Shown in pieces: positions 1 through 6,656 of a stretch of DNA of 11,350 bases. The translations under genes and the position numbers were made by a program. Origin of the DNA: Candidatus Azambacteria bacterium (GTDB taxonomy: Bacteria; Patescibacteriota; Minisyncoccia; GWC2-36-17; WO2-46-25); NCBI GenBank assembly GCA_024654415.1, contig JANLHQ010000065.1:1-11350 (forward strand). Direction: 5' to 3'. The notes beneath the pieces are model-generated. The model ran no database searches. It saw only the letters and a list, made by a program, of their open reading frames with translations, and was not told where the DNA came from. Each line of letters begins with the position of its first letter. Within the stretch, counting starts at the first letter, position 1.

Positions 1-323
1 GTGTAAAATCCTGGCTTGAGTCGGCTGGTTATCTGCCCATACATCAAGGAAGCGGCATAAAAGAAACATAGAAACGAAAGCACTGCCGCGATTCCATAAT
101 GATACCCACCACCCATCATCAATAAGAAGCCAACGAGGTATGCGCCTGCAACTTCAGCCGTTTCTCGTGGTGTCAGTAGAAAAACAGAAAGAATATACAC
201 CACGAGAAATGCCAGCATCGCGCCCGCTATCCACAATACACTCGCCGCGCTCATGAGTTCAAACTCATTACGCGCGATGCGCCATGTCAAAATGGAGAGT
301 CCAAAACTCACCACTAATGACAC
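1..323 (-). CDS. Partial hypothetical integral membrane protein downstream of dnaK
   Basis: I do not recognise this protein. I translated the minus strand directly: an open frame runs from just after the dnaK stop codon to the window edge without a stop, so the C terminus is missing. It is strongly hydrophobic, with likely membrane segments around IIFIVSLVVSFGLSIL, LWIAGAMLAFLVVYILSVFLL, and one or two more in the stretch containing YLVGFLLMMGGG and VLSFLCFFYAASLMYG. The start is uncertain. The first standard start codon is GTG at 323-321, used here, but it cuts into the first hydrophobic segment and leaves out a preceding basic KHR that would suit a cytoplasmic end. The next ATG is at 254-252. 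No Shine-Dalgarno sequence is visible. The gene lies about 40 bp after dnaK with no terminator between, so it may be the last part of the heat-shock operon. Function unknown. Confidence 0.6.
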   Translation of the reverse strand, partial: MSLVVSFGLSILTWRIARNEFELMSAASVLWIAGAMLAFLVVYILSVFLLTPRETAEVAGAYLVGFLLMMGGGYHYGIAAVLSFLCFFYAASLMYGQITSRLKPGFY

Positions 324-362
324 AATAAAGATAATACGATGCTTTGTGATACGCTGTTGTGC

Positions 363-2267
363 TTATTTTCCTTCCTCGAACTCACCCTCGATCGGCCTTT
401 CTTTTTCCTCCTTATTTTCTCCTTCTGCAGGCGGCGTAGCTCCTTCACCCTCTTTCTCTTTATACATCTCCGTACCAATCTTTTGGAGCTCGGTTGAGAG
501 ATCCTCCGACGCTTTCTTGATTACCTCAAGGTCAGTGCCGTCTTTCACCTTCTTTAGTGCTTCGATCTTTTCTCCGAGCTCTTTCTTTGCTTCATCTTTC
601 ATCTTATCAGAAAATTCTCGAGCTGTCTTTTCTGCGGTATACACGAGTGCCTCTGCGCTATTTTTTACCTCAGCGTTTTCGCGCTTTTTCTTATCCTCTT
701 CCGCATGCACCTGCGCATCGCCTTTCATCCGCTCAATCTCCTCCTTGGAAAGACCTGAAGACGCCTCAATGCGAATAGACTGCTCCTTATTGGTTGCCTT
801 ATCTTTTGCCTTCACGTGTAAAATGCCGTTCGCGTCGATATCGAATGTCACCTCCACCTGAGGAACACCGCGTGGTGCGGGAGGAATACCGTCAAGAATA
901 AATCTTCCGAGCGTTTTATTATCCTGCGCCATATCGCGCTCTCCTTGAAGCACATGAACCTCAACGGAAGGTTGATTATCCGCCGCAGTAGAAAACACCT
1001 GCGTTTTCGCCGCTGGAATTGTGGTGTTTTTTTCGATCATTTTCGTTGACACGCCACCAAGCGTCTCGATACCAACTGAGAGCGGAATGACATCAAGTAA
1101 AAGAATATCTTTTACATCCCCCTGAAGTACGCCTGCCTGCACCGCAGCACCCATTGCGACCACCTCGTCCGGATTAATGCCTTTATGTGGTTCCTTTCCA
1201 AAAAGCTTCTTTACCTCTTCCTGCATCTTTGGCATACGAGTCTGCCCACCCACTAAGATCACCTCATTAATATCGCTGATCTCGAGTTTCGCGTCGTGCA
1301 CCGTTTTCTTTGTAAGCTCGATTGATTTCTCAATACATTCAGCCACAAGCTCCTCGAGTTTTGCGCGAGAAAGCTTGAGGTTAAGATGTCGCGGACCATC
1401 CTCAGAAACAGTAATAAACGGTATGTTAACCTCGGTATCTACCGTGCTTGAGAGCTCATGTTTAGCCTTTTCCGCCGCTTCTTTCAATCGCTGTAATGCG
1501 AGCATATCCTTACTCAGATCAATGCCTTGGTCTTTCTTAAATTCTTCGATGAACCATGTCATGAGTCGTTGGTCAAAGTCATCACCGCCAAGATGTGTGT
1601 CACCGCCAGTTGCTAAGACCTTAACGTCTCCCCCTAATTCATCAAAATCAACTTCCAGAACCGAAATGTCAAAAGTGCCACCGCCGAAATCATACACAAC
1701 CACTTTCTCGTTTTTTTTCTTATTGATGCCGTACGCAAGTGCCGCCGCTGTCGGTTCGTTAATAATGCGCCTCACTGTTAGCCCCGCGATCTCACCTGCA
1801 TCTTTCGTCGCCTGACGCTGGCTGTCATCGAAGTACGCCGGCACGGTGATAATTGCTTCCGTAATCGGCTCGCCGAGTTTTTCTTCCGCATCAGCCTTCA
1901 TCTTCTGCAAGATCATTGCGGAGATTTCCTGTGGCGTGTGCCATTTATCGCCCATCTTTATTTCCACGCCGCCATTTGCCGCTTCTTTTATTTCATATGG
2001 AAGTGTTTTTTTATCGCGCTGAACCTCTTCATCGGAAAACCGCCGTCCGATGAGTCGTTTCGCAGAGAAAATAGTGTTTTTTGGATTTGTTACTGCCTGG
2101 CGTTTTGCAAGCAACCCCGCAAGCCGATCGCCACCTTTTGAAAGCCCGATGATTGAAGGTGTTGTGCGATTGCCTTCTTTATTTTCAATAATCTTTGCCT
2201 CTCCACCCTCAATGTAGGCCATCGCTGAGTTCGTTGTTCCTAAATCAATTCCTAATATTTTTGCCAT
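363..2267 (-). CDS. dnaK: Hsp70 chaperone DnaK
   Basis: DnaK is the ATP-driven cytosolic chaperone that binds exposed hydrophobic peptides; it works with GrpE, encoded just upstream, and normally with DnaJ. At 634 residues it is of normal length. The nucleotide-binding domain shows phosphate loop 1 (GIDLGTTNS, 6-14), NEPTAAALAYG (170-180), phosphate loop 2 (DFGGGTFD, 193-200) and the adenosine motif (VILVGGQTRMPK, 336-347). The linker and start of the substrate domain follow (LLLDVIPLSVGIETLGG, 389-405), with GERDMAQDN at 442-450. A helical lid and a charged tail ending in GEFEEGK close the protein. The start ATG is 29 bp after the grpE stop in an AU-rich leader without a Shine-Dalgarno sequence. 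It should be controlled by HrcA through the CIRCE element ahead of hrcA. No dnaJ follows in the visible part. Confidence 0.98.
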   Translation of the reverse strand: MAKILGIDLGTTNSAMAYIEGGEAKIIENKEGNRTTPSIIGLSKGGDRLAGLLAKRQAVTNPKNTIFSAKRLIGRRFSDEEVQRDKKTLPYEIKEAANGGVEIKMGDKWHTPQEISAMILQKMKADAEEKLGEPITEAIITVPAYFDDSQRQATKDAGEIAGLTVRRIINEPTAAALAYGINKKKNEKVVVYDFGGGTFDISVLEVDFDELGGDVKVLATGGDTHLGGDDFDQRLMTWFIEEFKKDQGIDLSKDMLALQRLKEAAEKAKHELSSTVDTEVNIPFITVSEDGPRHLNLKLSRAKLEELVAECIEKSIELTKKTVHDAKLEISDINEVILVGGQTRMPKMQEEVKKLFGKEPHKGINPDEVVAMGAAVQAGVLQGDVKDILLLDVIPLSVGIETLGGVSTKMIEKNTTIPAAKTQVFSTAADNQPSVEVHVLQGERDMAQDNKTLGRFILDGIPPAPRGVPQVEVTFDIDANGILHVKAKDKATNKEQSIRIEASSGLSKEEIERMKGDAQVHAEEDKKKRENAEVKNSAEALVYTAEKTAREFSDKMKDEAKKELGEKIEALKKVKDGTDLEVIKKASEDLSTELQKIGTEMYKEKEGEGATPPAEGENKEEKERPIEGEFEEGK

Positions 2268-2296
2268 ATATGTGTAATTATTTTTTTATTATAAGG

Positions 2297-2827
2297 TTAC
2301 TTTTTTTGTGAAATCTTTACCGTTGCAGGGCGTATCACTTTTCCCTTCACCATATATCCCCTCTGATACTCTTCAAGAATGATGCCGTCATCTTTATCTG
2401 ATTCCTCGTGCTCAATCGCGTCGTGCATATCAGGACTGAATGGCTCTCCTACCGTAGGAACAGATGTGACTCCCATATCTTTAAGAACCCCATCGAGCTG
2501 TTTTTTAATACTGATAATTCCCTTTGCCCATGCGTTCTCTTCGAGATCTTTCGGTAAATGCTTCACCGCGAGATCAAAGCTATCTATTACTGGAAAAAAC
2601 TTTAAGAGCGACTCAGTAATAGCAAGCTGCACATACCCCGCCATCGCTTTTTCTTGATCTTTCTTCACATTTGCGAGATCTGCCTTCATTCTTCGTGAAA
2701 GATCAAGAAATTCTTCTCTTTCCTTCTCGCTTTGTGCAAGCTTTTCGCGGAGCATTGCCACTTCTGCCCACGCTTCTTCAAGTAACTTTAGTTCTTCTTC
2801 CTTTTTTTCTTGTTCTTTTTCTTCCAT
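2297..2827 (-). CDS. grpE: Nucleotide exchange factor GrpE
   Basis: GrpE is a homodimeric cochaperone that releases ADP from DnaK and so resets its cycle. The 176-residue protein has the family layout. A highly charged helical region (1 to about 60, rich in E and K) gives the long dimeric coiled coil. A four-helix part follows, with FFPVIDSFDLAVKH at 77-90 marking the conserved family signature. The C-terminal beta domain that touches DnaK carries GEPFSPDMHDAIEHEES (127-143) and GYMVKGKVIRPATVKIS (157-173). It sits between hrcA and dnaK, as in many HrcA/CIRCE operons. The ATG at 2827-2825 is preceded by an AU-rich stretch with no Shine-Dalgarno sequence, and a large inverted repeat lies just upstream. 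Length and motifs leave little doubt about identity. Confidence 0.97.
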   Translation of the reverse strand: MEEKEQEKKEEELKLLEEAWAEVAMLREKLAQSEKEREEFLDLSRRMKADLANVKKDQEKAMAGYVQLAITESLLKFFPVIDSFDLAVKHLPKDLEENAWAKGIISIKKQLDGVLKDMGVTSVPTVGEPFSPDMHDAIEHEESDKDDGIILEEYQRGYMVKGKVIRPATVKISQKK

Positions 2828-2854
2828 ATGGATTATATATTTTTAAAACTAATC

Positions 2855-2921
2855 AACGTTACCTTATGAAATGTCAGCTTTGAGGCGGAACGAAGAAAAT
2901 GACGTTTCATAAGGTAACGTT
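2855..2921. repeat. 22-bp inverted repeat (long hairpin) between hrcA and grpE
   Basis: The left arm is 2855-2876 and the right arm 2900-2921. They are reverse complements at 21 of 22 positions, separated by 23 nt (2877-2899). The outer part of each arm contains AACGTTACCTTATGAAA or its complement. In the operon mRNA the single mismatch is A opposite C. The right arm overlaps the hrcA stop codon, and the hairpin ends 27 nt before the grpE start. It is not followed by a clean U-run on the minus strand, so it does not look like an ordinary terminator. Possible roles are an mRNA processing or stability element that separates hrcA from grpE-dnaK, or a small palindromic mobile element. The repeat itself is certain; its role is inferred. 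Confidence 0.85.
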
Positions 2922-3627
2922 AATCGAAGAAATCACATAATGCATCCAGCGCATCAATGCTCTTGCGATAATTCATCCGCTTGGGGCCGAGAATCACCAC
3001 CACGCCATCACCGCCCGATATTCTGCAGCGCGACACCAACATGCTAAAATCACGTGCTTTTGATAATGGGTTCTCCTTCCCTATAAACACTACTGGTCCT
3101 TCGCGCGCAAGCGCATCAGTAAATGCCGGGAGATCCTCTTCAATTGAATCAACCACATCCCCAAACCGCTTTCGCAAAGAAAAATCTTCGAGCTCCGGCT
3201 GGCTCAATGTGTCGTGCACACCAGCCTTAAAAAATGCGGATGAACGCAACGCCCCTGAAAAAACTGTACTGCCCGCGAGCGTCGCAATTGCACGCGCAAG
3301 ATCGGCAAACGCAGCGTATGCTTCCTGATCGAGATCAGCAACATGCCGCATTGCTGCCCGTGCTTTCTTATTTTCTCGCTCTTTATGTACCAACAATGCG
3401 TCCACAAAAAGGCGGTATCCTTTGTCGGTCGGCACACGGCCGGCGGACGTATGCGGTTGTTGTAGATATCCGTCTTCTTCGAGTCGCGCAATCTCAGCGC
3501 GCATTGTCGCGGGACTCACGTCAAAATCAAATAGTTCGCACACCATCTGCGAACTGATGGGTTGTGCAGTTTTGACATACTCTTCAATCACCGCAAAGAG
3601 TATGGATTTTTGGCGATCACTAATCAT
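2920..3627 (-). CDS. hrcA: Heat-inducible transcription repressor HrcA (short form)
   Basis: HrcA is a dimeric repressor that binds CIRCE and is kept active by chaperonin; heat shock releases it. Residues 1-78 form the winged-helix DNA-binding domain, with the family hallmarks SPATMRAEIARLEEDGYL (38-55) and HTSAGRVPTDKGYRLFVD (59-76). The C-terminal GAF-like part keeps FIGKENP (181-187) and GPKRMNYRKSID (214-225). The protein has 235 residues, whereas classical HrcA has about 340. The shortfall is in the middle, where the inserted dimerisation domain usually lies; only about 60-70 residues link the winged helix to the LSQPELEDF region (141-149). Reading is continuous, so this is a compact form rather than a broken gene. 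A perfect CIRCE lies about 40 bp upstream, indicating autoregulation. The ATG at 3627 has no Shine-Dalgarno sequence. Confidence 0.94.
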   Translation of the reverse strand: MISDRQKSILFAVIEEYVKTAQPISSQMVCELFDFDVSPATMRAEIARLEEDGYLQQPHTSAGRVPTDKGYRLFVDALLVHKERENKKARAAMRHVADLDQEAYAAFADLARAIATLAGSTVFSGALRSSAFFKAGVHDTLSQPELEDFSLRKRFGDVVDSIEEDLPAFTDALAREGPVVFIGKENPLSKARDFSMLVSRCRISGGDGVVVILGPKRMNYRKSIDALDALCDFFD

Positions 3628-3656
3628 AATATGGGCTCGCGTGCCTTATGCTCTCT

Positions 3657-3685
3657 ATATTAAAAAATTAGCACTCTTATGTCAA
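3657..3685 (-). promoter_or_regulatory. sigma70-type promoter of the hrcA-grpE-dnaK operon
   Basis: On the minus strand a perfect -35 box TTGACA (3685-3680) is followed after 17 bp by TAATAT (3662-3657). Transcription would start near 3650, giving a leader of roughly 20-25 nt before the hrcA ATG. The -35 box lies in the central part of the CIRCE palindrome and most of the 17-bp spacer is the downstream CIRCE half, so bound HrcA would block RNA polymerase directly. Confidence 0.85.
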
Positions 3686-3699
3686 GAGTGCTAATTTTT
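3662..3699 (-). terminator. Probable greA terminator formed by the CIRCE hairpin
   Basis: The CIRCE arms extend in both directions to a 16-bp perfect stem (3699-3684 with 3678-3663) around a 5-nt loop. On the minus strand the stem is followed by a run of six T (3667-3662), part of which is the paired base of the stem. It begins about 25 bp after the greA stop codon, as expected for an intrinsic terminator. The stem is AT-rich at its base, so efficiency is uncertain. The same DNA is operator and promoter for hrcA. Confidence 0.6.
3668..3694. promoter_or_regulatory. CIRCE operator (HrcA binding site)
   Basis: The sequence is TTAGCACTC, nine bases, then GAGTGCTAA: an exact match to the CIRCE consensus, with no mismatch in either arm. 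It stands between greA and hrcA, overlapping the hrcA promoter. HrcA encoded next to it is the expected ligand. Confidence 0.97.
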
Positions 3700-3723
3700 A
3701 TTTTATTGGTACTTCTTTTCTGT

Positions 3724-4191
3724 CTACTCATCAATACCCACAATCTCATATTTTACAACACCCCCCGGTGTTTGTATGCTCACTGCTTCTCCTGGTTTTT
3801 TGTTCAAAAACGCACTGCCAATCGGTGAAATATTTGATATCTTCCCCACCATAGGATCTGCCTCTTCCGAACCTACAATTGTAAAATTCATTTTCTTTCC
3901 CCCTGTCTTTACGGTGATTGCTGAACCGATCTGTACAATTCCTTTTTTGCGGTGCTTAGATATCAATACCACATTTCGAAATAACGCTTCGAGTTCTGCT
4001 ATCTTCCGCTCATTGAATTCCTGCGATTCCTTCGCCTCCATGTATTCTGAATTTTCTGAGAGGTCACCGAGCTTCTTTGCCTCCTCAATACGCGCCGAGA
4101 TTTCTCTCCGCATATGCGTTTTCAACTCCTCGAGTTCCTTTTGTAATTTTTCATATCCCTCTTCCGATAGGTATGATGTTTGTTGTTGCAT
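3724..4191 (-). CDS. greA: Transcript cleavage factor GreA
   Basis: GreA enters the secondary channel of stalled RNA polymerase and stimulates cleavage of backtracked RNA. The 155-residue protein is of normal family length. Residues 1 to about 75 form the N-terminal antiparallel coiled coil; its tip carries LGDLSENSEYMEAKE (41-55), with the acidic residues D43 and E46 that coordinate the catalytic Mg2+ in the family. The rest is the FKBP-like domain, with VGKISNISPIGSAFLNKKPGE near 114-134 and VKYEIVGI at the end. The gene has its own promoter immediately upstream. The ATG at 4191 has no Shine-Dalgarno sequence and a leader of only about 15 nt. It is followed by the CIRCE hairpin and the heat-shock operon. 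Confidence 0.97.
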   Translation of the reverse strand: MQQQTSYLSEEGYEKLQKELEELKTHMRREISARIEEAKKLGDLSENSEYMEAKESQEFNERKIAELEALFRNVVLISKHRKKGIVQIGSAITVKTGGKKMNFTIVGSEEADPMVGKISNISPIGSAFLNKKPGEAVSIQTPGGVVKYEIVGIDE

Positions 4192-4212
4192 ATATAGTAA
4201 ATAAGTATAAGG

Positions 4213-4241
4213 AGTATACGAGCATCAAAAGTGAAAGTCAA
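4213..4241 (-). promoter_or_regulatory. sigma70-type promoter of greA
   Basis: On the minus strand TTGACT (4241-4236) and TATACT (4218-4213) are separated by exactly 17 bp, each one base from the consensus hexamer. Transcription should begin near 4206, leaving a short leader before the ATG at 4191. A second TATACT (4209-4204) lies 9 bp further down and lacks a matching -35 box. It falls in the gap after mrdA, so greA is probably transcribed separately from the cell-shape genes. Confidence 0.85.
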
Positions 4242-4293
4242 GCAAATCGCTGTCGGCATCGCTGCTTCGCCTCACACACGATCACAAAGCATA

Positions 4294-6207
4294 TTACTTT
4301 CGATCCCCAAAATACCACTGATAGATTTCACGTGCAGCAGGAACAGCAACCACAGAACCCTCCCCACCCTCTTCAAAAAGAATGACCAGTGCGATTTGCG
4401 GATCTTCAAACGGCGCAAATGATGAGAACCACGCATGCGTTGCCCCTCGTTGCGCCTGTGCAGTTCCCGTCTTCCCCGCAACCGCAACAGAAAGGTCTGC
4501 GAGTCGCCGCGCAGAGCCACCTGTAACCGCCTGCCTCATAGCGGTACGCACCACAGAAAGATTTTTTTCATCCTCCGCGCTTATAGCAACCACAATCGGC
4601 TGACTTTCAAAAATAATTTTTTTATTATTATCTATAACTTCTTTCACAAGGAGTGGCTGCATCAACTTCCCTCCATTTGCGAGCGCCGCATAGGCACGCG
4701 CAAGCTGAAGCGGCGTCACAAGTAAGTTCCCTTGGCCAATGGAAACATTATACGTATCACCTAGCGTCCACTGCTCGCCAAGCACTTCTTCCTTCCATGC
4801 TTTGTCCGGCACCACGCCCTCACCCTCGCCGGCAATATCAGCATTTGTCTTTGTCCCAAAACCGAAAGACTCGAGATATTTTTTGATGCGCGCGATACCG
4901 AGGCCTTCAATATCCCCATACCCCCCTCCCACCGTATAAAAATACGTATTTACCGACTCTGCGATCGCACTATAAACATCAACAATGCCGTGCCCTCCTG
5001 CTTTCCAATCACGGAATATCGCGGGAGCATCGGGATTATATGGATTTTGGACCACGATAGCGCCAGCGCTCATTATCTTCGTACGTGGGGTCACCACATC
5101 CTCCTCGAGTGCCGCGTAAGCGATAAACGGCTTAATTGAAGAACCAGGAGGATACATGCCGGCAATCGCACGATTAAAAAATGGGTTTGCGGGATTAGTG
5201 AGCAACTCTTGATATGCCTTCCTCGCTGTCGGCGTTGAAAACATATTGTTATCGTATGAGGGAATGCTAACCAGTGCAAGAATCTCACCCGTCATAGGGT
5301 CGATCGCGGCCGCCGAAGCGCCACTCGCCTCAGGCGTAATAGCAAGATACTGTTGTAGGACATCTGTTATCTTTTTTTGCAGCGCAGCATCTATTGTGAG
5401 CACAACGTTCATGCCGATTGAACCTTCCCGTACCTGCTTTTCTTTCATCACGCGGGACACCGAATCAATCTCGCGCTCCACGCTTCCATTTGTACCGCGG
5501 AGATATTCATCATACGCCAGCTCCGCACCCGCCTTGCCAATAGTATCAATTGCAAAAAGTTCCGGATCATTTTTCATATCATCTTCTGACACCCTCCCGT
5601 TATACCCCAGCACCTGAGCAAGATATTTTGCTTGTGGATATAAGCGTACAGCATTTTTTTTCACCTCGACGCCAGAAAACCGATGCATATTTGTCTCAAA
5701 AAAGAGCGCGCTCTCCCGTGAAATATTATCCCGAATCAGCACGGGGTCTACTCGCGCAAGATTGATACGTGCAAATTGCGCACGCATCTCCGCTTGTGGA
5801 ACACCGAGTGCGTCAGCAAGCGCGTCAGCAAGCGTCTCTCGCTCTTCTTTTGCGCGCGGGAGATCAGCGGGAACTACCACAACATCAAAGCTTGGCACAT
5901 TCTCGACAAGCGGTGCGAGATTCCTATCATATATAATGCCCCGCTTTGCAAGGACTGGGTAACTCCTCGTTTTATTCCTTTGCGCCATTTTTACATAGGC
6001 CGCTCCATCCCATATGGCTAAATATGCTGTGCGTGCAGTAAACGCAAAAAACATAAGCATTGTAAACACAAAAAGCGCCGCGAAGTTCCTTGCACTCACC
6101 GGCTTTTCAAATTGCGCATAATTGAGCTTCTCTGCGGACCCTCTATCAAGCAAGGTTTCCTCTGGCTCTATCTGCCATTTCTCCGATTTTTTAACAAAAT
6201 ACTCCAT
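4294..6207 (-). CDS. mrdA: Peptidoglycan D,D-transpeptidase PBP2 (elongasome class B penicillin-binding protein)
   Basis: This membrane-anchored enzyme cross-links peptidoglycan stem peptides during rod elongation. The 637-residue protein has a cytoplasmic tail (1-40), one membrane anchor (about 43-60), the dimerisation/pedestal region (including RGIIYDRN at 89-96) and the transpeptidase domain. The three active-site motifs are intact: SSIK (nucleophile Ser356, Lys359), SVN (418-420) and KTGT (579-582). It follows mreB-mreC-mreD, the usual place for PBP2 rather than the division enzyme FtsI. The start at 6207 overlaps mreD by 40 bp; a start further in would shorten the tail, but the anchor would stay intact. 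RodA, its usual glycosyltransferase partner, is not next to it. I see no clear terminator after it. Confidence 0.94.
   Translation of the reverse strand: MEYFVKKSEKWQIEPEETLLDRGSAEKLNYAQFEKPVSARNFAALFVFTMLMFFAFTARTAYLAIWDGAAYVKMAQRNKTRSYPVLAKRGIIYDRNLAPLVENVPSFDVVVVPADLPRAKEERETLADALADALGVPQAEMRAQFARINLARVDPVLIRDNISRESALFFETNMHRFSGVEVKKNAVRLYPQAKYLAQVLGYNGRVSEDDMKNDPELFAIDTIGKAGAELAYDEYLRGTNGSVEREIDSVSRVMKEKQVREGSIGMNVVLTIDAALQKKITDVLQQYLAITPEASGASAAAIDPMTGEILALVSIPSYDNNMFSTPTARKAYQELLTNPANPFFNRAIAGMYPPGSSIKPFIAYAALEEDVVTPRTKIMSAGAIVVQNPYNPDAPAIFRDWKAGGHGIVDVYSAIAESVNTYFYTVGGGYGDIEGLGIARIKKYLESFGFGTKTNADIAGEGEGVVPDKAWKEEVLGEQWTLGDTYNVSIGQGNLLVTPLQLARAYAALANGGKLMQPLLVKEVIDNNKKIIFESQPIVVAISAEDEKNLSVVRTAMRQAVTGGSARRLADLSVAVAGKTGTAQAQRGATHAWFSSFAPFEDPQIALVILFEEGGEGSVVAVPAAREIYQWYFGDRK
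5810..5833. repeat. Perfect 12-bp tandem duplication inside mrdA
   Basis: Two adjacent identical copies of GCGTCAGCAAGC occupy 5810-5821 and 5822-5833. On the coding strand they encode two copies of a four-residue unit in ETLADALADALG (125-134 of PBP2). The duplication is in frame and lies in a helical non-catalytic region, so it should be tolerated. Confidence 0.85.
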
Positions 6208-6656
6208 CGATATATTCCATATATAAGTGCTAATCCTGCAATATTATACATGATCACTCTGCCAGCACCGATCCAGGGAATGAGAAAAGAAAAGTTTGCC
6301 CCCTTCATAGTGATGAGGGCCACGCCATAAAAGCTTATCGTTCCCACAAGAGTATAAAGAAGAAAATGTAAAAAATGTTCGCGTGGTAAAACTCGAGAGA
6401 AAACAGCAGACGTCACTGATGCTGCTAAAAGGCCTGCGGTAATCGTACCGAATGGCGCACCTGAATACGAATCAAGAACGAGGCCTGCCGCAAGGGAAGC
6501 AAAAGCTATGGCGCGATAATTCCCGTAAAAAAACCCGGATACCACTAGTACGGCAAGCACAAAATTAAACGGCGCACCAAATACTTCCATCTGATGTGCC
6601 ACTGTCAGCTGTAGCAATACCGCGACACCAGTGACAAAAAAAATGACCGCTTTCAT
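6168..6656 (-). CDS. mreD: Rod-shape-determining membrane protein MreD
   Basis: MreD is a small polytopic membrane protein of the elongasome that connects cytoplasmic MreB to MreC and PBP2. The 162-residue product is almost entirely hydrophobic, with about five to six predicted membrane segments: near 2-20, 30-48, 50-62, 68-88, 98-116 and 126-150. It carries GLVLDSYSGAPFGT (58-71), which fits the LDxxSGxxFG pattern typical of MreD, and ends in a basic tail (KNRRNGR). Its start overlaps the mreC stop by four bases (ATGA), which suggests coupled translation, and its end overlaps mrdA. Identity rests on size, topology, this motif and gene order, since the family is poorly conserved. Confidence 0.88.
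   Translation of the reverse strand: MKAVIFFVTGVAVLLQLTVAHQMEVFGAPFNFVLAVLVVSGFFYGNYRAIAFASLAAGLVLDSYSGAPFGTITAGLLAASVTSAVFSRVLPREHFLHFLLYTLVGTISFYGVALITMKGANFSFLIPWIGAGRVIMYNIAGLALIYGIYRWSILLKNRRNGR

Noticed and set aside
253..861. Long plus-strand open frames opposite dnaK and other genes (for example 253-861, 1177-1815, 5246-5617, 9842-10273)
   Set aside because: They lie antisense to well-identified genes or across their promoters and terminators, have low-complexity or implausible protein sequence, and show no start signals. They are shadows of the minus-strand genes.
2280..2300. A repeat shared between the grpE-dnaK gap (ATAAGGTTAC) and the hrcA-grpE inverted repeat arm (ATAAGGTAAC)
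   Set aside because: The likeness is short, imperfect and AT-rich, and there is no second arm, so chance is sufficient.
2855..2921. The hrcA-grpE inverted repeat as an integron attC site
   Set aside because: The arms do not show the paired core sites in the right arrangement, there is no integrase or cassette gene nearby, and the flanking genes are an ordinary operon.
4240..4293. A terminator after mrdA
   Set aside because: Only a weak 6-bp pairing (GCTTTG with CGAAGC) with a long loop and no T run is present, so I do not call it.
6226..6233. A CIRCE half-site (AGTGCTAA) at the mreD/mrdA junction
   Set aside because: The second arm is absent at nine-base spacing, so it is a chance match and not an HrcA site.
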